Positions 1 to 8,609 of a DNA stretch of 50,776 nucleotides are shown here, piece by piece (positions within the stretch are counted from its first letter, which is position 1; each line of letters opens with the position of its first letter). The stretch comes from an uncultured Collinsella sp. Lineage in GTDB: Bacteria > Actinomycetota > Coriobacteriia > Coriobacteriales > Coriobacteriaceae. The DNA is taken from contig CALJCO010000094.1 of the NCBI GenBank assembly GCA_938023905.1, forward strand, positions 1 to 50,776, in the 5' to 3' direction. Under the pieces are notes generated by a model that saw nothing but the letters and a program-made list of their open reading frames with translations, ran no database searches and was not told the origin of the DNA. The translations under genes and the position numbers were made by a program.

Positions 1-1
1 C

Positions 2-142
2 TCCGGCTCGACCCTCATGGCTGTGACCGACGACACCATCGTGGCAAAGTTCCTGCAGGTCAAGCTGCGCGAGCAGTTCCCCAAGTGTGACACGCATATT
101 CTGACGTGCGACACCGAGGGCGCCCAGATCGAATACCTGTAG
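2..142 (+). CDS. C-terminal fragment of an unidentified protein
   Basis: An open frame enters from the left edge and ends at the TAG at 140-142. It encodes about 46 residues (SGSTLMAVTDDTIVAKFLQV... ending DTEGAQIEYL). Codon use is the G/C-ending kind of the neighbouring genes, which supports real coding. The start lies outside the window and I do not recognise the family from this tail. It runs toward the minus-strand engB gene, with a large palindrome between the two stops. Confidence 0.5.
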   Translation, partial: SGSTLMAVTDDTIVAKFLQVKLREQFPKCDTHILTCDTEGAQIEYL

Positions 143-163
143 TCGCCGCACCGTATACCCGCT

Positions 164-288
164 GGGGAGGCCAGAGGCTTTGCCCCCAAATCGTCCTCGG
201 ACATGGCAGGACCCCCGCTGCGCACTTCGTGCGGCGGGGGTCCTGCCGTCCTGCGGAAAGATTGGGGGGCAAAGCCTCTGGCCTCCCC
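164..288. repeat. nested inverted repeat with conserved tip (copy 1)
   Basis: The outer arms are 164-189 and 262-288, complementary apart from one extra G. The inner arms, 205-218 and 234-247, are perfectly complementary over 14 bp. The tip is CGCACTTCGTGCG at 221-233. The junctions read CGTCCTCGGACAT (192-204) and GTCCTGCGGAA (248-258). The same tip and junctions recur in inverted orientation at 9771-9899 with unrelated arm sequences. The element sits between convergent genes, so it may act as a bidirectional terminator. Confidence 0.8.
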
Positions 289-378
289 TACGTTAACGTC
301 GCTTGCGGCGGCTACAGGGACCTACGCCCTGGAAAGTCGCCGGGCTGATGTTCTGCATTTTATTGATAGGGGCGCTTA

Positions 379-969
379 TTAGAGGCAGGCCTCGGCAATG
401 CGACGCTTGAGTTCGTCGATGCCGGTGCCAGTCTGGGAACTTGTAATGATTACGTTCTCAGCCGGGACGTTGAGTTGCTTTTTGATGGCTGCTGCCTGGC
501 GGGCCTGCTGGGTGCGGCTGAGCTTGTCGGCCTTGGTGAGGCAGACGATAAAGTTGAACTCGTTGCCCTGCAGGTAGTCGATCATGTCATGGTCGAGCTT
601 ACTGGGGTCGTGGCGAATGTCCACCAGCGACACAACCAGGTTAAAGCTACGCTCGGAGTCGAAAAAGTCGCCGATGAGCTCGGCCCAACGGTCGCGCTCG
701 GCCTTGGAACGGCGAGCGAAACCGTAGCCCGGCAGGTCCACAAAGTGCACGTCGTCGGCCTCAAAGAAGTTGATGTTGCTCGTCTTGCCCGGCGTGCTCG
801 AAACCTTGACCAGGTTCTTGCGACCAAAGAGCTTGTTCATGATGGACGACTTGCCCACATTGGAGCGGCCCACAAAGCTCACCTCGGGACAGGTGGACTC
901 GGGGATCTGCGAAACCTTGCCGTAGCTGGCGACGAACTTGGCAAGCTGGTAATTAATGGAATCGGCCAT
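379..969 (-). CDS. engB: ribosome biogenesis GTPase YihA/YsxC (EngB)
   Basis: TRAFAC-class GTPase needed for assembly of the large ribosomal subunit in the cytoplasm. All G motifs are visible: GRSNVGKSS (G1), a TPGKT switch I region (G2), DLPGYGFA (G3), TKADK (G4) and SSQTGTG (G5). The length of about 196 residues is normal for the single-domain family. A GTG lies two codons upstream at 975, but it directly abuts the AAGGAG ribosome binding site. The ATG at 969, five bases after that site, is the better start. It lies 39 bases downstream of mtnN and is probably co-transcribed with it. Confidence 0.96.
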   Translation of the reverse strand: MADSINYQLAKFVASYGKVSQIPESTCPEVSFVGRSNVGKSSIMNKLFGRKNLVKVSSTPGKTSNINFFEADDVHFVDLPGYGFARRSKAERDRWAELIGDFFDSERSFNLVVSLVDIRHDPSKLDHDMIDYLQGNEFNFIVCLTKADKLSRTQQARQAAAIKKQLNVPAENVIITSSQTGTGIDELKRRIAEACL

Positions 970-1008
970 GGACACTCCTTGGTCGTAGGTTTTTACAAAA
1001 CGGGCGTG

Positions 1009-1749
1009 CTATTGCGCGGCGGCGATACGACGAACGATGTCAAGCGTGATGCCGCTCGCGGTGCGAGCGTACTCATCTAGATCGAACTCGCGCTCGCAAA
1101 ACGCGTCATATGCCTCGTCACAATTATCGCTGATAGCACGCAGCACCAGACAATCGACACCGTTCTTGGCTGCAATATGGGCAATTGCGGCGCCTTCCAT
1201 CTCAACGCAATCGGCATGCGTCGCCTCGATGACGGCGATGCGCATGGCGTCGCCCGTTACAAAGCGGTCGCCCGTAGCGATGGTGCCAACCAAGAGCTGC
1301 TTGGGGTCCTCCTCAGCAGCCGCCATATCCGATGATGCGTCCACAAACCCGTGCTCGACAAGCACGGCAGCTGCAATATCAACCAAAGCCGGTGTCGAGG
1401 CAAATTCCTCAAGCCCCGGCGCCGACTCGGCGATGAGCGCCGTGTCGGTATCGAGATAGCGCAGGCACTTGCCTATAACCACGTCGTTAATATGGAGCTT
1501 GGGGTTTAGGCCACCCGCAATGCCCGAAAACACAACGGCCTGCGGGGCATATTTGCTGATGAGATGCTGCGTTGCCGCCGCGGCGTTTACGGTTCCCATG
1601 CCAGCGGTCGTAGCGACAACAGACAAACCGTCAAGCTCACCGCTGACAACGGTCAAGCCCGCCTCTTGCGACACACGAGCGCCGTTCAGTTCTTCCTTAA
1701 TCTGCGCAACCTCTTTTTCGAGTGCGCCTATGATCGCGATGGTTGCCAT
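1009..1749 (-). CDS. mtnN: 5'-methylthioadenosine/S-adenosylhomocysteine nucleosidase
   Basis: Hydrolyses methylthioadenosine and S-adenosylhomocysteine to adenine plus methylthioribose or S-ribosylhomocysteine, in methionine salvage and SAM product clearance. Family hallmarks are present: N-terminal MATIAIIGALEKE with the catalytic Glu, FSGIAGG, the substrate-pocket VEMEGAA, and SDNCDE with the catalytic Asp. About 246 residues. The frame opens with a TTG at 1761, but the ATG at 1749 follows a G-rich ribosome binding site and starts exactly where the family does. An acidic insertion around residues 135-150 (DASSDMAAAEEDPK) is slightly longer than usual. It precedes engB on the same strand. 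Confidence 0.95.
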   Translation of the reverse strand: MATIAIIGALEKEVAQIKEELNGARVSQEAGLTVVSGELDGLSVVATTAGMGTVNAAAATQHLISKYAPQAVVFSGIAGGLNPKLHINDVVIGKCLRYLDTDTALIAESAPGLEEFASTPALVDIAAAVLVEHGFVDASSDMAAAEEDPKQLLVGTIATGDRFVTGDAMRIAVIEATHADCVEMEGAAIAHIAAKNGVDCLVLRAISDNCDEAYDAFCEREFDLDEYARTASGITLDIVRRIAAAQ

Positions 1750-1874
1750 GCCATCCCCCAAACCTGTGAAAATTGCTTATCCACGGTATGGTACCAGCAT
1801 TTTGACTCAACCGCGCGATATGAAGCCGCTAGACCAGCACAGCGCGGGTATCATAAAGGGGCAAAAATGACTTA

Positions 1875-2693
1875 CTATCCGATGGCGTTTTTGAGCTCCG
1901 CGCGGCGCTTTTTCATGCCCGTCATGACGGCGTTGCGCAGCTCGGGCATGCGCGCGGTATCCATCTGGGGCACGCCCTCGAGCTTATAGGGAATGCCCAA
2001 TTGCTCGTACTTGACGACACCCATCGTGTGATACGGCAGCATCTCCAAGCCGACCACGTTATGCCACGGGGCAATCAGACGACCGAGTGCCCCGCACTCC
2101 TCCACCGTGTCGGTAATGCCCGGCACCACCACGTGGCGGATAACGACCTTGATCCTGCGACGCGCCAGCTCATCGCCAAACGCCAGGATACGTGCAGGAT
2201 CGCAACCGGTCAGCTTTTTATGCTCAACCGGATCGGCATGCTTAATGTCGAGCAGCACCATGTCGGTCTCCTTGAGAACGGCATCGAACTTCTCAGGGTG
2301 GTTGGGGTCAAACGCATAACCGCAGCTATCCAGGCAGGTATGCACGCGGCCATCGGGATTGTTGTGCATGGCGCGGAACAGATCGGCCAAAAACTCGGGC
2401 TGCAGAAGCGGCTCGCCACCCGAAACTGTAATGCCGCCGCTGCGGTAAAACTCATGGTTGCTCTGGAACTCATCCATGAGGTGCTCGACGGTCACCATCG
2501 TGCCGCCGTTAACAGACCAGGTATCGGGATTGTGGCAATACGCGCAGCGCATGGGGCAACCTTGGACAAATACCACAAAGCGAATGCCGGGACCGTCGAC
2601 CGTACCCATCGTCTCGATCGAATGCACGCGACCCAGGGCAAACGCAGAGTCCTCGGGACGAGCGTCCACACCCTCAAGCGTCATCTCAGCCAT
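1875..2693 (-). CDS. pflA: pyruvate formate-lyase activating enzyme (radical SAM)
   Basis: Radical SAM activase that abstracts hydrogen from the catalytic glycine of pyruvate formate-lyase. The CxxxCxxC iron-sulfur motif is in GCPMRCAYCHNPDTW, preceded by GTVDGPGIR, the usual start of the PflA core. SGGEPLLQ and the C-terminal VPGITD segment also fit. At 272 residues it is slightly longer than the roughly 246-residue E. coli enzyme because of an N-terminal extension. It lies about 7.5 kb from the split pfl genes rather than next to them, downstream of the DegV gene. Its substrate is presumably the small glycyl-radical protein at 9923-10174. Confidence 0.95.
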   Translation of the reverse strand: MAEMTLEGVDARPEDSAFALGRVHSIETMGTVDGPGIRFVVFVQGCPMRCAYCHNPDTWSVNGGTMVTVEHLMDEFQSNHEFYRSGGITVSGGEPLLQPEFLADLFRAMHNNPDGRVHTCLDSCGYAFDPNHPEKFDAVLKETDMVLLDIKHADPVEHKKLTGCDPARILAFGDELARRRIKVVIRHVVVPGITDTVEECGALGRLIAPWHNVVGLEMLPYHTMGVVKYEQLGIPYKLEGVPQMDTARMPELRNAVMTGMKKRRAELKNAIG

Positions 2694-2880
2694 TCCCGCA
2701 ACCTTGCCTCTCTTTGGTTATTGCCAATTAAAATGCCAGAGCCATTCTAGCCCATACGCATGATGGTGAAACGGTTTGGCGGCCAATTGGGTTGTCCTAT
2801 TTGGCCCCACGCAAGAGCGGCGGAAAGGTTATCGCAACCCGCCCGCCACCGAGGCAATAGATATCGATAGACGCCAGGCC

Positions 2881-3741
2881 TTACGCCTTAAGCGTAAGCA
2901 CCGCACCAAAGGCAGTCGGGCCGCAGTGGCTCGAGATGACGCCGCCGACCTGAGTCCAGGTAACGTCCTTAAAGCCCAGGTCGTGCGCATAGACTTCCAT
3001 ATCGTCGCGCAGCTCCTCGGAAAGGCCCACTGAATACGCCAAACCAATGTGCGAGTAATCAATATCGCCCTTCGCAACCATGTGGTCAATAAAGGCACGG
3101 GCGCATTTGAGCATAGAGCCGCGGAACTTTTTAGTCGCCACGAACTTGCCGCCCGTCACCTCAATGCAGGGCTTAATCTTGAGCAGATGAGCGCCTAGGA
3201 ACGCGACGTTGGACAAGCGACCGCCTGCCTTAAGGAAGGCAAGGTCGGTAGGAACAAAACCCAACAGCACGCGGTCCATCACCGAATTGGTAAAGGAGAA
3301 AATTTCATCGACGGTGGCATCGGGGTGAGCCTCGATATATTTGGCGGTCTCGACGGCAACGAGCGACTGGCCAACCGAAACAAAACGCGTGTCCATAGAG
3401 AAGACGTAGTCGCGGCCCTTAGCTGCAATCTTGGAGGACTGATGTGAGCAGGTCGTGGCCTCGGAATACGCGAGATGCAAAATGGTCGCGTCGGGCTGCT
3501 CGGCGTGAATGCGGTCGTACACGTGAGCAAAATCCGCAGGCGCGCAACCACTGGTCTTGGGCATAACGCCAAACTCGTTACAGCGCGAGTAAATCTCGAG
3601 CGGATCGATCGAGCCGTCCTCGACGGTCTCGTCACCAATCGTGACATGCATAGGCACGCGCACGATGCCGTAGCGCTCGCAAAGCTCCGGCGTCACATCC
3701 GAACCAGACTCAACCACGATTACATACTTGCCCATTATCAT
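2881..3741 (-). CDS. DegV family fatty-acid-binding protein
   Basis: DegV/FakB-type protein that binds a fatty acid between two domains and may present it to a fatty acid kinase for phosphorylation. Typical features: N-terminal MGKYVIVVESGSDVTPEL, the KTSGCAPADF segment, the GGRLSNV helix, and SSHCGPTAFG near the end, matching the conserved HxGP. The open frame runs upstream to 3840, but those 33 residues do not look like the family. The ATG at 3741, or a second one two codons later at 3735, is the likely start; neither has a strong ribosome binding site. No kinase partner is seen nearby. It probably starts a run of same-strand genes leading to pflA. Confidence 0.85.
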   Translation of the reverse strand: MIMGKYVIVVESGSDVTPELCERYGIVRVPMHVTIGDETVEDGSIDPLEIYSRCNEFGVMPKTSGCAPADFAHVYDRIHAEQPDATILHLAYSEATTCSHQSSKIAAKGRDYVFSMDTRFVSVGQSLVAVETAKYIEAHPDATVDEIFSFTNSVMDRVLLGFVPTDLAFLKAGGRLSNVAFLGAHLLKIKPCIEVTGGKFVATKKFRGSMLKCARAFIDHMVAKGDIDYSHIGLAYSVGLSEELRDDMEVYAHDLGFKDVTWTQVGGVISSHCGPTAFGAVLTLKA

Positions 3742-4003
3742 CACAACCCATCTCGACGTTGGCTTTTGAATATGTGACGCACGTCCGCCGTCCTGCTGCA
3801 GAACGGCCTCCAAGCGCCAAAGAGACGCCGCCCCTTGCACACAACAAAGGACAGCGTCTCCCTGAAATACTCCGTGCTTGCATGAGATTCTACACGGTTT
3901 AGTAATGAGTGTTACTTACTCCGCAAACGGTAGCTATATGCGATAAACGGTAGCCACCAAGAAAGCCCGTGTATCCAAAACGCCACGGTCACTCACAATG
4001 CGG

Positions 4004-5446
4004 CTAGCGAGCCAGACGGTAAAACTCCATCGAGGCGTCGCCCTCGGCGCGCAACTGCATCGCCGGCGCCGCAGACGAATAGGTGCGGCTCGTAAGCGCA
4101 ACCTCACCGTCGTTGACAAATACCTCGAGCATCGTGGCATCCGAAAGGACTCGCAGGCAGTAAAGCTCGTCGAGCTCAACCGACCTCTTATCGCGTCCAT
4201 AGCCCTCATCGCCCATATCAAGTGTGAGCATTCCGCTGGCAAAGCACACGACAACGCCCTCACGAACTTCCAGCTCAATGGACTTCGTCCCCCGGCACGA
4301 CACGACGGCATCAAACAGTCGACCAGGAGAGCCGACGGTCTCTCCGGCGGTCACCGAAACACGCTCCTTGCGCAGTTGCTCAACCTCGCGCGCGGGCCAC
4401 TGACAGAGCTTACCGTCGCGCATATTCAGCACCCTAGGCACGGTAAGCGCGCACTGCCATCCGCGTTCCACCGTCGGGTTTTGAGCCGTTGCATCGGGGC
4501 AGCCGGCCCAACCGATCATAATCCGTCGACCGTCGGCATCTGCAAATGATTGAGGGGCATAGAAGTCAAAACCCGCATCGACCATCGGGGGCATACCCTG
4601 CCCAGCGATTTTAAAGCTAGGCGCCTCCCAATCGGCCTCAATACGAAACCACACGCACTGATGCGGGTTTTGGTAACGCCAACCATCGGCGGGCACGCCC
4701 TGCGGGCAGCAAACGAGAATAAGCTCGCCATCAAGCTCAAACAGATCGGGGCACTCCCACATAAAACCGAACTTCTCGCCGAGCTCGATACGCGTCGCAT
4801 ATTTCCAGCACTCAAGATCGTGCGAGGTATAGACGAGCACGCAACCGCGGTCGTCTTTCGTACGAGCACCAAGAACCATATAGTAGATACCGTCATGCTC
4901 CAGGATCTTGGGGTCGCGCACGTGCGTACTAATATCGTCGGGGTAATCGACCGGACCAACAGCTATGTGCTTCTCCCCCAATTTATCGGGGTTCTCGGTA
5001 ACCATGTGAATCTGATTTTGGTCGCGCCCTGTCAGCACATAGTCATAATCATCGCGGTCAAAATGCTTGACGTTACCGGTATAGAAGTAGTGAATCTTGC
5101 CGTCGTGCATAAATGCAGACCCCGAATACGCACCGCTCGAGTCTAGATCTGAATCGGGGAATAGCGCGGGACCGCGGTTCTCGTACGTCACAAAGTCCTT
5201 CGTCGTCAGATGATTCCACAGCACCGGTCCGCCGTGCGCGGCATCAAACGGATCGTATTGGTGATAGATGTGGTATGTATCACCAACCTGCACCAAACCG
5301 TTGGGATCATTGAGCCAGCCAAGCTCGGGCTCCGCATGGAACAGAAGTCTATCGGGGTCAACCGCGATGCGAGCCGCAGTCTCATCCTGCCCGGCACGCC
5401 ACAGCTCGTAGTCCAAGCGCGTCGCCCTATGTTTTTGATCGAACAT
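4004..5446 (-). CDS. scrB: sucrose-6-phosphate hydrolase, GH32
   Basis: Cytoplasmic GH32 beta-fructosidase that splits the sucrose-6-phosphate delivered by the PTS into glucose 6-phosphate and fructose. The three catalytic signatures are intact: WLNDPNG with nucleophile Asp47, RDP at 177-179 (transition-state Asp178), and ECPD at 231-234 (acid/base Glu231). A five-bladed propeller of about 330 residues is followed by a C-terminal beta-sandwich. 480 residues is a normal length. There is no signal peptide. It is the last gene of the GH32-PTS-GH32 set. Its AAGGA ribosome binding site lies inside a predicted hairpin, described separately. Confidence 0.94.
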   Translation of the reverse strand: MFDQKHRATRLDYELWRAGQDETAARIAVDPDRLLFHAEPELGWLNDPNGLVQVGDTYHIYHQYDPFDAAHGGPVLWNHLTTKDFVTYENRGPALFPDSDLDSSGAYSGSAFMHDGKIHYFYTGNVKHFDRDDYDYVLTGRDQNQIHMVTENPDKLGEKHIAVGPVDYPDDISTHVRDPKILEHDGIYYMVLGARTKDDRGCVLVYTSHDLECWKYATRIELGEKFGFMWECPDLFELDGELILVCCPQGVPADGWRYQNPHQCVWFRIEADWEAPSFKIAGQGMPPMVDAGFDFYAPQSFADADGRRIMIGWAGCPDATAQNPTVERGWQCALTVPRVLNMRDGKLCQWPAREVEQLRKERVSVTAGETVGSPGRLFDAVVSCRGTKSIELEVREGVVVCFASGMLTLDMGDEGYGRDKRSVELDELYCLRVLSDATMLEVFVNDGEVALTSRTYSSAAPAMQLRAEGDASMEFYRLAR

Positions 5447-5452
5447 TCAATC

Positions 5453-5509
5453 GTCCTTCTTGTAGAGGAGAAGGACGCCCGGCCCATGCGAGCCAAACGC
5501 CCTTCTCCA
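5453..5509 (-). promoter_or_regulatory. possible alternative RNA hairpins over the scrB ribosome binding site
   Basis: In the minus-strand transcript three segments occur in order: segment 1 (5509-5499), segment 2 (5479-5468) and segment 3 (5461-5453, AGAAGGACG, containing the scrB ribosome binding site). Segment 2 can pair with segment 1 over 11 bp with one wobble pair, or with segment 3 over 9 perfect bp. The two foldings exclude each other. Pairing 2:3 would hide the ribosome binding site and 1:2 would free it. The complementarity is read directly; a regulatory role is inferred. Confidence 0.45.
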
Positions 5510-5545
5510 ACAGGTCAACCCGTACATTACCTTGACGGATCTGGA

Positions 5546-6997
5546 TTAGAAGCTGACATCAAAGCCGGCGCCTGCACCCTCTTCATCGGTGGTCGGAACG
5601 CCCTTTGCCTTGTTGTAGGCAAAGATCAGGATGATCGGGACGAAGAAAGCGATCAGATTGCCAGCCACATACCACACGAGGGTCTCGGGCGTGACGATGA
5701 GCAGGCCAAGTACGCCGGTCAGACCCTGGCCGATAGCGCGCACCTCAAAGAGCTTCACGAAGGCACCGCCGCAGCCTGCACCGATGCAAGCGCAGATGAA
5801 CGGAATGATCGAGTAGCGCATGTTTGCAGCAAAGATGGCGGGCTCGGAGATTCCGACCAGCGTCGGGATAAAGGACGACATGCAGATGTTGCGCTCTTTG
5901 GAATGCTTCTTGTGAATGAGATACATGCCGATGGCGCCGCCGCCCTGGGCGATGATGGAAACCGACCAGATAGCCTGGATGTAATTGAAACCGGTGGTTG
6001 CAACGAGGTTGGCCTCGATACCCTGGATGAACTGATGCGTACCGGTAACGACGAGCGGCTGCAAGAACGCGGCGAAGACAAAGGCACCAAAGACACCCAT
6101 CCTGTTGTACAGGACGTCGATCACGCCAGCGAGAACATCGCCGATCAGGTTGCCGAGCGGGCCAAACACGGTGAACAGGGCAACGTTGGCAAGAATCAGG
6201 GTGACGGTCGGGACAAAGACGAACGAGACGACCTCGGGGATGTACTTCTGGGCAATCTTCTCGACCTTGGCCATAAACCAGGCAGTCAGGATTGCGGGGA
6301 ATACGCCACCCTGGAAAGCAACCATGGGAATGGAAAGCGGACCGAAGTTCCAATACTCAGCGCCCGTCGGATCCAAAACGAACGTGTTGCGGTTCATAAG
6401 GCTCGGGTGAACCATGACAATGCCGACGAGGATACCCAGGATCGGGTTGCCGCCAAAACGCTTAACCGCACTGTACATCACCAGGACAGGCAGGTAATCA
6501 AACGTAGTGGCAATAATGGCAAAGAAGCTTGCGAGGTTCTTGAGGAACTCGCTGTGATCGGCAAGGCTGCCCTCCATGCCAAAGAGGCCGTTGGCAACGA
6601 TCAGCGACTTAAGGCCGATGATGATAGCAGCACCGACGAAGGCGGGGATGATGGGAATAAAGATGTCGGAGAATACCTTGAGAACCGAGAAGATCTTGCC
6701 CTTCTTGTCCGCCTCGGCTCCCTTGACCTCGGAAGCGCTAATCTCCTTGACACCCGTCAGAGCCATAAACTCATCGTAGACCTTGTTAACGGTACCGGTA
6801 CCAAAGATGATCATGAGCTGGCCGCTGTTATACAGAACGCCCTTGACGCCATCGATGTTCTCGAGCTCTGCCTTGTTGTACTTGCTCGTGTCCTTGAGCA
6901 CCAGACGAAGACGCGTAACACAGTGCGTGGCGCCCTCGATGTTCTCCAGACCGCCGACGTTGTCGACGACTTGCTGAGACACTACTTTGTAGTCCAT
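5546..6997 (-). CDS. scrA: PTS sucrose-type transporter, EIIBC
   Basis: Membrane permease that imports and phosphorylates a sugar, very likely sucrose. The N-terminal EIIB domain carries the phosphorylated cysteine in ATHCVTRLR (Cys26). The EIIC domain follows with about ten membrane segments and the family stretch VTGTHQFIQGIEANL near its middle. About 483 residues, with no EIIA domain fused and none encoded nearby, so a glucose-type EIIA must act in trans. An in-frame ATG at 7009 abuts AAGGGA; the second ATG at 6997, after GGAGAGG, is better placed. It lies between two GH32 genes and under the LacI regulator. Confidence 0.93.
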   Translation of the reverse strand: MDYKVVSQQVVDNVGGLENIEGATHCVTRLRLVLKDTSKYNKAELENIDGVKGVLYNSGQLMIIFGTGTVNKVYDEFMALTGVKEISASEVKGAEADKKGKIFSVLKVFSDIFIPIIPAFVGAAIIIGLKSLIVANGLFGMEGSLADHSEFLKNLASFFAIIATTFDYLPVLVMYSAVKRFGGNPILGILVGIVMVHPSLMNRNTFVLDPTGAEYWNFGPLSIPMVAFQGGVFPAILTAWFMAKVEKIAQKYIPEVVSFVFVPTVTLILANVALFTVFGPLGNLIGDVLAGVIDVLYNRMGVFGAFVFAAFLQPLVVTGTHQFIQGIEANLVATTGFNYIQAIWSVSIIAQGGGAIGMYLIHKKHSKERNICMSSFIPTLVGISEPAIFAANMRYSIIPFICACIGAGCGGAFVKLFEVRAIGQGLTGVLGLLIVTPETLVWYVAGNLIAFFVPIILIFAYNKAKGVPTTDEEGAGAGFDVSF

Positions 6998-7042
6998 GTT
7001 CCTCTCCATTCCCTTACGAAATCATAAGACGATTCGTCGCCA

Positions 7043-8425
7043 TTACAGAGACGCGATTGTTGCGTTAGCGCACTTGAGCGTACCGTCAGTGACCGTCAGC
7101 GCGACGCCCTGCCCCTGCTTGTTGCAGAAACGCGCATTGAGTGCAACATCATCGATAAAGATGGTCGCGATGTCGTCGTCGACTACCAGGCGCACGTGAT
7201 GAGTTCCGTTACCCGTAAAGAAAAGCGGACGGTCGAGACCCATGTTGTTGACCTGGAACCACGGATACTGGGGGGCTGCCGTAAACTCGAGCTTGCCCTC
7301 GCGCAGATTGGCGCGGAACTCGTAGGCAAGACCGGACTCGGCGTCCTCGGCAAACTTCACCGAGAAGCCCGCGGCGTCGCCACCGAGCTCGATGTCGGCG
7401 TCAAGCATATAGGTAGAGCCGGCGTCCGCAGCGAGCACCTGCTCGACCTTGCCCGACTCGCAGGAAAGCTCAAAGGCCTCGACTGCCTTAGCCTCGCCAA
7501 AGGCGCCAAGCATGCTGTCGGGGAGTTTAGTGCCAAGCGTTCCGTCGGCACGCTGAACGATCTCGAGGGGCATAAAGGTGCCACCCCACAGGTAAGAGCT
7601 GGGGTCGCCGCCCTCGTCACGCGTAGGAACCCAACCAAAGAGAACGCGGCGCTCGCCATCAAATGCGGTACGTGCGGCATAGTACGCGCGGCCATCGAAG
7701 GAATCGTCCGCAGGAGTAATCCAGGGACCGTTGATAGAGCGAGACATGCGGTAACGGGTCTTGTTGCCATCACTGTACTCAGAGAACACCAGATACCACC
7801 AGTCGCCCATCTTAAAGAGATCAGGCATCTCAAACATGGTGTACAGGCCCGGATTCCACCAGTCGCCCTGGAACTCCCAGGTATCCAGGTCCTTGGAGGT
7901 GAACTTGACCAGACGACCGGTCATCAGACGCTTGTCCTCGCCCACACGCGTGCCGAGGATGAGCATGTACTCTTCGTTCTCCTCATCCCAAAGCACAAAG
8001 GGATCGCGCCAGTTGCGGTCATCGTAACCCTCCTGGGGCGGAAGCAGCGTCTCGGCGATGTTCTTCTCCCACTTGACGGCGTCGTCACTCGTTGCGTGAA
8101 GAAGAACCTGCTTCATCAAACGTGCGCGGACCTTATCACGATTGCAACCAGTGTAGAGCGCATGGTACTTGTCGCCCACCTTAAACACCGTGCCGGCATA
8201 AACGTACTGGTCGACCTCCTCGTCGCCGCCACGCTCAAGGCTCTCGCCAAAGTCCTTGTAGTTGACGAAATCCTTGGTCGTCGCGAGTGCCCAGCCAAAC
8301 GGCTCTCCGAAAGGTTCGGGGTTACGCGTGTCACGCTGATGATAGAGATAGAACGTGCCGTCCTCGCCGTACGGCATGATGTCGCCTACCCAAATTCCCT
8401 CAGGCTGGTAATACACCTTATGCAT
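7043..8425 (-). CDS. divergent GH32 beta-fructosidase
   Basis: A second glycoside hydrolase of clan GH-J, about 460 residues, with the propeller plus beta-sandwich layout. RDP is intact at 140-142 and the acid/base motif reads EMPD at 199-202 (normally ECPD). The usual WMNDPNG is replaced by GIWVGDIMPYG, where Asp15 is the likely nucleophile. There is no signal peptide, so it acts inside the cell, presumably on an imported fructoside. The ATG at 8425 follows AAGGAAG; the longer frame to 8470 lacks a ribosome binding site and would cover the promoter. It is the first gene after the LacI-controlled promoter and precedes the EIIBC gene by 45 bases. Confidence 0.85.
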   Translation of the reverse strand: MHKVYYQPEGIWVGDIMPYGEDGTFYLYHQRDTRNPEPFGEPFGWALATTKDFVNYKDFGESLERGGDEEVDQYVYAGTVFKVGDKYHALYTGCNRDKVRARLMKQVLLHATSDDAVKWEKNIAETLLPPQEGYDDRNWRDPFVLWDEENEEYMLILGTRVGEDKRLMTGRLVKFTSKDLDTWEFQGDWWNPGLYTMFEMPDLFKMGDWWYLVFSEYSDGNKTRYRMSRSINGPWITPADDSFDGRAYYAARTAFDGERRVLFGWVPTRDEGGDPSSYLWGGTFMPLEIVQRADGTLGTKLPDSMLGAFGEAKAVEAFELSCESGKVEQVLAADAGSTYMLDADIELGGDAAGFSVKFAEDAESGLAYEFRANLREGKLEFTAAPQYPWFQVNNMGLDRPLFFTGNGTHHVRLVVDDDIATIFIDDVALNARFCNKQGQGVALTVTDGTLKCANATIASL

Positions 8426-8468
8426 CCGAGACTTCCTTTCCGTCGAGATACTAACTCGGTACATCTGC

Positions 8469-8497
8469 AAGATATGTCAATCGTTTTCATATGTCAA
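8469..8497 (-). promoter_or_regulatory. promoter of the GH32-PTS-GH32 operon
   Basis: On the minus strand a TTGACA -35 box (8497-8492) and a TATCTT -10 box (8474-8469) are separated by exactly 17 bases. Both boxes lie inside two LacI-type operators, so a bound repressor would block polymerase directly. The start codon at 8425 would give a leader of about 35-40 bases. Confidence 0.7.
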
Positions 8498-8508
8498 ACG
8501 TTTTCATA
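8473..8508. promoter_or_regulatory. two tandem LacI-family operators
   Basis: Two 19-bp sites, TATGTCAATCGTTTTCATA (8473-8491) and TATGTCAAACGTTTTCATA (8490-8508), overlap by two bases and repeat with a 17-bp period. The central CG flanked by A and T runs is typical of LacI/GalR operators. A third related site lies before the lacI gene (9640-9659). The shared pattern points to one regulator, the LacI protein encoded here. Confidence 0.75.
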
Positions 8509-8609
8509 TCCATACGTCTTTTCACAGTTCCAGTCGTCGGCAAACGGTTGACATATGCCGGCGAACGGTTATCGGTGGCGTTTGAGGGATTCTTTTGGCA
8601 CGGGGCGAA

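Noticed and set aside
2829..3098. 89-residue minus-strand frame overlapping the DegV gene
   Set aside because: It is in another frame of a clear gene and lacks a ribosome binding site.
5210..7027. 605-residue open frame on the plus strand
   Set aside because: It lies antisense across the PTS gene and part of scrB and has no protein-like features.
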